Assembly: GCA_963678705.1 (NCBI GenBank)
Contig: OY783204.1
Span: 3,482,701-3,546,700 of the forward strand
Length of the DNA: 64,000 nucleotides
From: Panorpa germanica
Taxonomy: Eukaryota; Arthropoda; Insecta; Mecoptera; Panorpidae
Direction of reading: 5' to 3'
Position numbers and translations under genes: made by a program. Of the stretch, positions 59,780 through 64,000 are shown one piece after another (position 1 is the first letter of the stretch; each line of letters begins with the position of its first letter). The notes under the pieces were generated by a model. That model did not search any database and had not been told where the DNA came from. It was given only the letters and a program-made list of their open reading frames with translations.

Positions 59780-60348
59780 AAAGTTGTATGCAACTATGCA
59801 GTCGCATACAACCAGGTAGACATGTACATGGACATAGTTAATAATATTAGACTTGATGACCCTCGTACATATGACTTAGAGACTATTAAAGTACACATAA
59901 TTATTTGTCTGCCGCTGCAGTGGGCCTGCGAAGACACGTGTATGAAAATAAAAGAACTAATTAGTGAGGATAAGGTCGAAAGTATACGAAAGAGCTAAAA
60001 GAAAAAAGAGCTTACTGACTTCACCATAAAATATACAGGCCTCATAGCCAAATTTAACAAAATAATAAGCACATTCAAATCACTCTCATGATAGTGCTAT
60101 AGAATTGCCTCGAATTTCGGCCCCTCAGTTTAGTGGCGATGTGTCACAGTGGCATGCCTTTAAATCTAGATACATCAGTTTAATACATGCTCAATCCAAA
60201 TTCGACAACCACAAGAAGTTGTTTAAAAGGGGAAGCGCTTGACACTATCACCTCAATCGAAATCGATGAAAAAAATTATGAGCTATCATGGCAGCTTCTT
60301 CTTGATACCTATGATAACAAACGCAAAATTATTTCACATCACATCATT
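59780..60348 (+). mobile_element. BEL/Pao gag fossil fragment (right arm)
   Basis: ISAPQFSGDVSQWHAFKSRY and a following SLIHAQSKF are typical of BEL/Pao gag, along with an ELSWQLLLDTYDNKR-like end. A few breaks. Joined to R2 sequence near 60360. Twin of 590-1135. Confidence 0.6.
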
Positions 60349-60366
60349 TTTTAATATTCAGAATCG

Positions 60367-62776
60367 CAGCGCAACATCTGCAAAAACTGTTGCTACCCGC
60401 AGATAAGACCCAAGTGCGGAAGGTAGCGGGCAGAAGGAAAAGACGGATACGTCGAAAACACAATGACCCTCGAGATCCAGCCCTAAAACAGTTCAATCAT
60501 GCGATGCAACAGAACTTGTTCCACAAACACCAATGAAAACTTGCATATTACATAGTAACGGGTGATGATACACCTAGTCCAGCAACATCTAATAAGTTAA
60601 ATCCAGCGAAAGTTGAAAAGATATACAAGGAGCTTTGGGGCACTCCGAACCAAACTACGTAAAAATACTCGCAGAAGCATAGGGTTAAACTAGGTGAACT
60701 AACACCGATTGACCCTGAGGGTGTCAAATATACCATCTTTTTGTTAAAAAAGAATTCTGCACCAGGTCTAGATGGACTAAAGAAACTTCACCTCGTAACA
60801 GTAGAAGGTTTGGAAGTTGTGCTGGCAAAGCTATTCAATGCACTAATATTACTAAAGATCTACCCGCAAGCTTGGCTTCGAAACAGGACTATATTAATTC
60901 CCAAAAGGGGTTGTGATCTAACTCAACAAAACAATTGGCGTCCGATAACGATTGCTCCACTACTAGCAAAACTGTTCTCAATATCTATACACGATATGAT
61001 CAAATACCATCTCAAAATTAACCCGCGACAGCGTGGCTTCACCACACAAAATGGCTGTTTAAATAATTTAACAATATTCAACGAACTAATAAGGGAAGCT
61101 AAAATTTCAAACGGAGTTGTTGTATCTGTTTTAGATCTAGCAAAGGCGTTTGATAGCGTTCCCCACAATGCCATCACTAAGTGCCTTAGGCGCCAAGGCA
61201 TACCCGAGCTGATTATAAAATCGGTACAAAATATGTACAGGTACACGGTGCAATCGAGTGAGTTCACGAACATCTCAGTAGGTGAAAATAATGTAAAAAT
61301 GGACATTTTGAAAGGGGTAAAGCAGGGCGACCCACTGTCACCCTTACTGTTTAACGCCGTTCTAGATTCTCTAATAGATGATCTTGAACTAACACAGGGT
61401 TTCAATCTTTATGGCAAAGACATTAAAGTCTTATCCTTTGCTGATGATATGTTACTTATAGGTAAGAACACCGCAGATGCACAAAGACAATTTAACACTG
61501 CATGCAAAACTCTCCAGCAATTAGGCTTGAAAATCAACGCCTCCAAGTCATCAACATTTGAAATTGCAGTTCTACCGAATAAAACATTTGGGATAGCACA
61601 TCCAGGTCTAACAGACCCTAACAATGGATCAATCCTACCGTTTAATGAATGTGACCAAATGTTTAAATACCTATGTATCACGTTTTCGCCGTGGGTAGGC
61701 ATAAAGGCGGAGAGCGTGCACAGTGAAATGGAGGCTGCACTGAACAGACTCGCGAAAATAAAAGTCACTGCTTTACAGAAAAATATTCTGCTAAACACCT
61801 ATGTATTAGGTCACTATACTTTTAAGATGACAATCTGTCCAACAACACCAGGACAGTTACATAAACTCGACCAAACTATCAGAAGTTTGGTGAAGAAGGC
61901 GTTACATCTCCCAGATGATACGTCAACCGGGTTTATATATACGCGGGCTCGGGATGGGGGTCTCGGAGTGGCAAGAGTAGAACTGCAGAACAATTATACA
62001 GTCTTACGTAGTTATGCAAAACTGTATGCACTAGATGACGAAACAATCCATGCGATTGTTATGGAGGACAGATTTAAGAACAAAGCAAGGAAACTTGCTA
62101 TAAGGTGTAATGTATCTTGGCCATGTACAACCGAAGAGGTGAATGACAGGAAAAAATGGCATAAACTAAATGTACAGGGAATAGGAGCGCACGATTTCGG
62201 TGATAGTGCTATAGCGAACCGGTGGCTCTGGGACAGTAACTTATTGCCCTCGAACCGTTACATTGATGCAATTCGATTAGGTACGAATACGTACGGTTGT
62301 AAGCGTGTGCTTGCAACTCGTGGTGGATCAGAGGACATAATGTGTGACGCATGTCACATTAAAGTGGAGACATTAGGGCACATACTGGGGCAGTGCTACG
62401 TCTTAAAGCCGTTAAGGATTAATAGGCAAGCTAGCAAGTACGCATAAAAACTCAGTGCTGCAAAAGGAGCCGTGCTTGCACTCACCCCTGGGATTACTCA
62501 AGCCCGACCTAATATTTGTCAATGATAAATCCGCTTACATCATCCATGTGACAATAAGGTTCGAAAATAAAGATAGTCTAGCCCAAGCTGCAAAGGAGAA
62601 AATTGACAAATATACGATACTTATACCACAGCTATTAACACTGCACAGTGTTAACTTCGTAAAAGTGTTACCTATAGTTATAGGGTCACGAGGAGCGTTG
62701 CCCAAGTTTACAATCACTAACCTAAACATCCTCGAAATCGATACGTATCAGCTGAAACTAACTATGTCAATGATCG
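60367..62776 (+). mobile_element. R2 LINE fragment, third copy
   Basis: 5'-truncated just before the RT. The main frame (60741-62447) spans RT (LDLAKAFDS, GVKQGDPLSPLLF, SFADDM) and the CCHC (CDACHIKVETLGHILGQC). A second frame (62455-62799) carries the endonuclease KPDL but has IIHVT where an intact copy has IDIT, so a catalytic Asp is His. Truncated at the 3' end about 25 codons early, with no 3' UTR. Confidence 0.85.
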
Positions 62777-64000
62777 TAAACTGCATGATGTCGGGTTAGT
62801 CCCGCATTATTGAGCTATTACTTCATAAGTCAACCCACGGTGCTTTGGTCGAAGCGGGGAACTGACGAACAAGATTGAAAACCTTGTACTTATTATTTGG
62901 ATGAGAGATTTAATCGAGATTGTCAGCACTTTTGAAGACAACGACGAACTGTTTAAGTTTGGAGTGCTGCAGCGTGCGAAGTATATTTTATATATGTAGT
63001 GGACGGCTAAGAGTGACGAGCCTAAGATAATTATGGAAACGCTATAGTTACAGTGAAGTTGACTTAGAAAGATGACAATCTTCGTGCCTATAGGCACTTA
63101 ACGTGATTACTTGCATTTGCAGACGGCCAGGGCGGATGGGGTTGACGACCCATCAGTTCCTGGCCGATATTACGTTAAGAACCTATATTTATTGAAATGG
63201 TTCTGTTCAATGGTGAAACTCCGGCGGATATTGATATGAGAGATAGGGACTCATATCTCTTATAATTTGTTGCCCTTCTGTTTGTTAACACTGGCTGACT
63301 CGCAAGAGGGAAGCGATTGTGTTAGTGGCATTGTCCGATGGACATAGATATGAGGATGGGGTCTCATATCTATTATTTTGCTGCTCTAGCTCTGAGCACT
63401 GGCTGACTCGTAAGAGGGAAGCGATTGTGCGAGGATGCAGGACGTGACGGGAGTTCACAGACTTATTAAGTCAGGGGCAAGTGAGCAACGGAGTATAAGG
63501 TCACGGGGCTAGTTTTTTATTAGCACACGATTAGTGCCTGAGTGGCCCACTATTGTTAGGAACTGGGAATCCCTAACAATTAAGAAGTCCTTCTGTTGAC
63601 TACCGGCCTGTATATTGACTCCGGTTTCGGCTTTTACTATGATTTTTGGCTAAGGTGTGTTGCCTTATAAAATACTAACACAAATTTATTTACTATATTA
63701 AATTTTCGATTAAAAACGGATCAGATGCATTCATCTTAGTATGATGTCAAGTCTCAATAATACAAATAGTGGAGACCACGACCCCGGTCTTCTTCGGACA
63801 CATGAGGGGGTTACCGTTGACAATTCAAGCAAAGTCAAGATATTCGTTTCCGATAAGTTTGAACATTTATACTGTCCGATTTGCCTGTTACGAGGCACGA
63901 ACATGTTGTGTGTGGGTTTACCAGACCACCCCACATTTACCCTGGAGTTTGTCTGCCATAAAGGGTGTATGAAAAGTTATAAAACATACAAGGGCATGAT
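62777..64000 (+). mobile_element. R2 LINE 5' part, fourth copy, cut by window edge
   Basis: 62777-63740 matches the R2 5' UTR at 47862-49021, with two instead of three internal repeats. Coding starts near 63741 (MSSLNNTNSGDHDPGLLRTHEG written in two halves: MSSLNNTNSG, DHDPGLLRTHEG). It continues into finger 1 (CPICLLRGTN), where about six residues around the His pair are missing relative to the first copy, and finger 2. Confidence 0.85.

Larger units (their letters stand above)
56030..60939 (+). repeat. Right arm of the long inverted duplication
   Basis: Counterpart of 1-5026. Indels make the coordinate sum drift from about 60938 at the outer end to about 61056 at the inner end. Homology probably continues beyond 60939, because the left copy is cut by the window edge. 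Confidence 0.85.

Overview
This is an AT-rich insect nuclear window. The evidence is one spliced host gene for a modular serine protease of the HP14/ModSP type (LDLa, Sushi, Wonton and protease modules), a piece of insect 28S rRNA carrying R2, and many insect-type elements (jockey, RTE, BEL/Pao, Ty3, Copia, hAT, mariner, Helitron-like). The order of insect cannot be fixed from what is visible. Everything except the one gene is mobile, repeated or rRNA-derived DNA.

Layout. 1-5026 is a block of decayed elements on the minus strand (R2, BEL/Pao gag, P-like transposase, Copia, jockey). It recurs in opposite orientation at 56030-60939. 5027-7756 is a tandem array of 30 units of 91 bp. It was built from the boundary between an intron and exon of the protease gene, so every unit carries a splice acceptor. 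7733-30674 is the protease gene: 15 visible exons, with the 5' end outside the window. Its first visible intron (7940-21179) is filled by a head-to-tail and head-to-head array of Helitron-like copies. One of these copies is split by a 2.3-kb TIR element encoding a PIN/FEN-like (XPG-type) nuclease. Other introns hold TTAA and hAT MITEs, a mariner fragment and LINE 3' ends.

31000-36465 is a BEL/Pao element with both LTRs. 37830-39760 holds decayed LINE pieces. 40533-43520 is a shortened Ty3-like element between LTRs in a TA microsatellite, followed by a second LTR with a primer-binding site. 46941-53654 is a decayed 28S rRNA segment carrying an R2 element at the canonical R2 site. 53655-64000 is a chain of R2 and jockey fragments that includes the right arm of the inverted block and ends in the 5' part of another R2.

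Function. The gene encodes a tandemly duplicated protein: Wonton, protease-like domain without catalytic residues, LDLa, Sushi, Wonton, intact protease, LDLa. The family starts the extracellular cascades for Toll activation and melanization. The inactive copy fused ahead of the active one suggests a built-in regulatory or recognition module, but this is inference. The most unusual structures are the satellite of repeated splice acceptors, the all-three-residue loss in the first protease domain, and the nuclease-bearing TIR element whose empty site is preserved in neighbouring copies.
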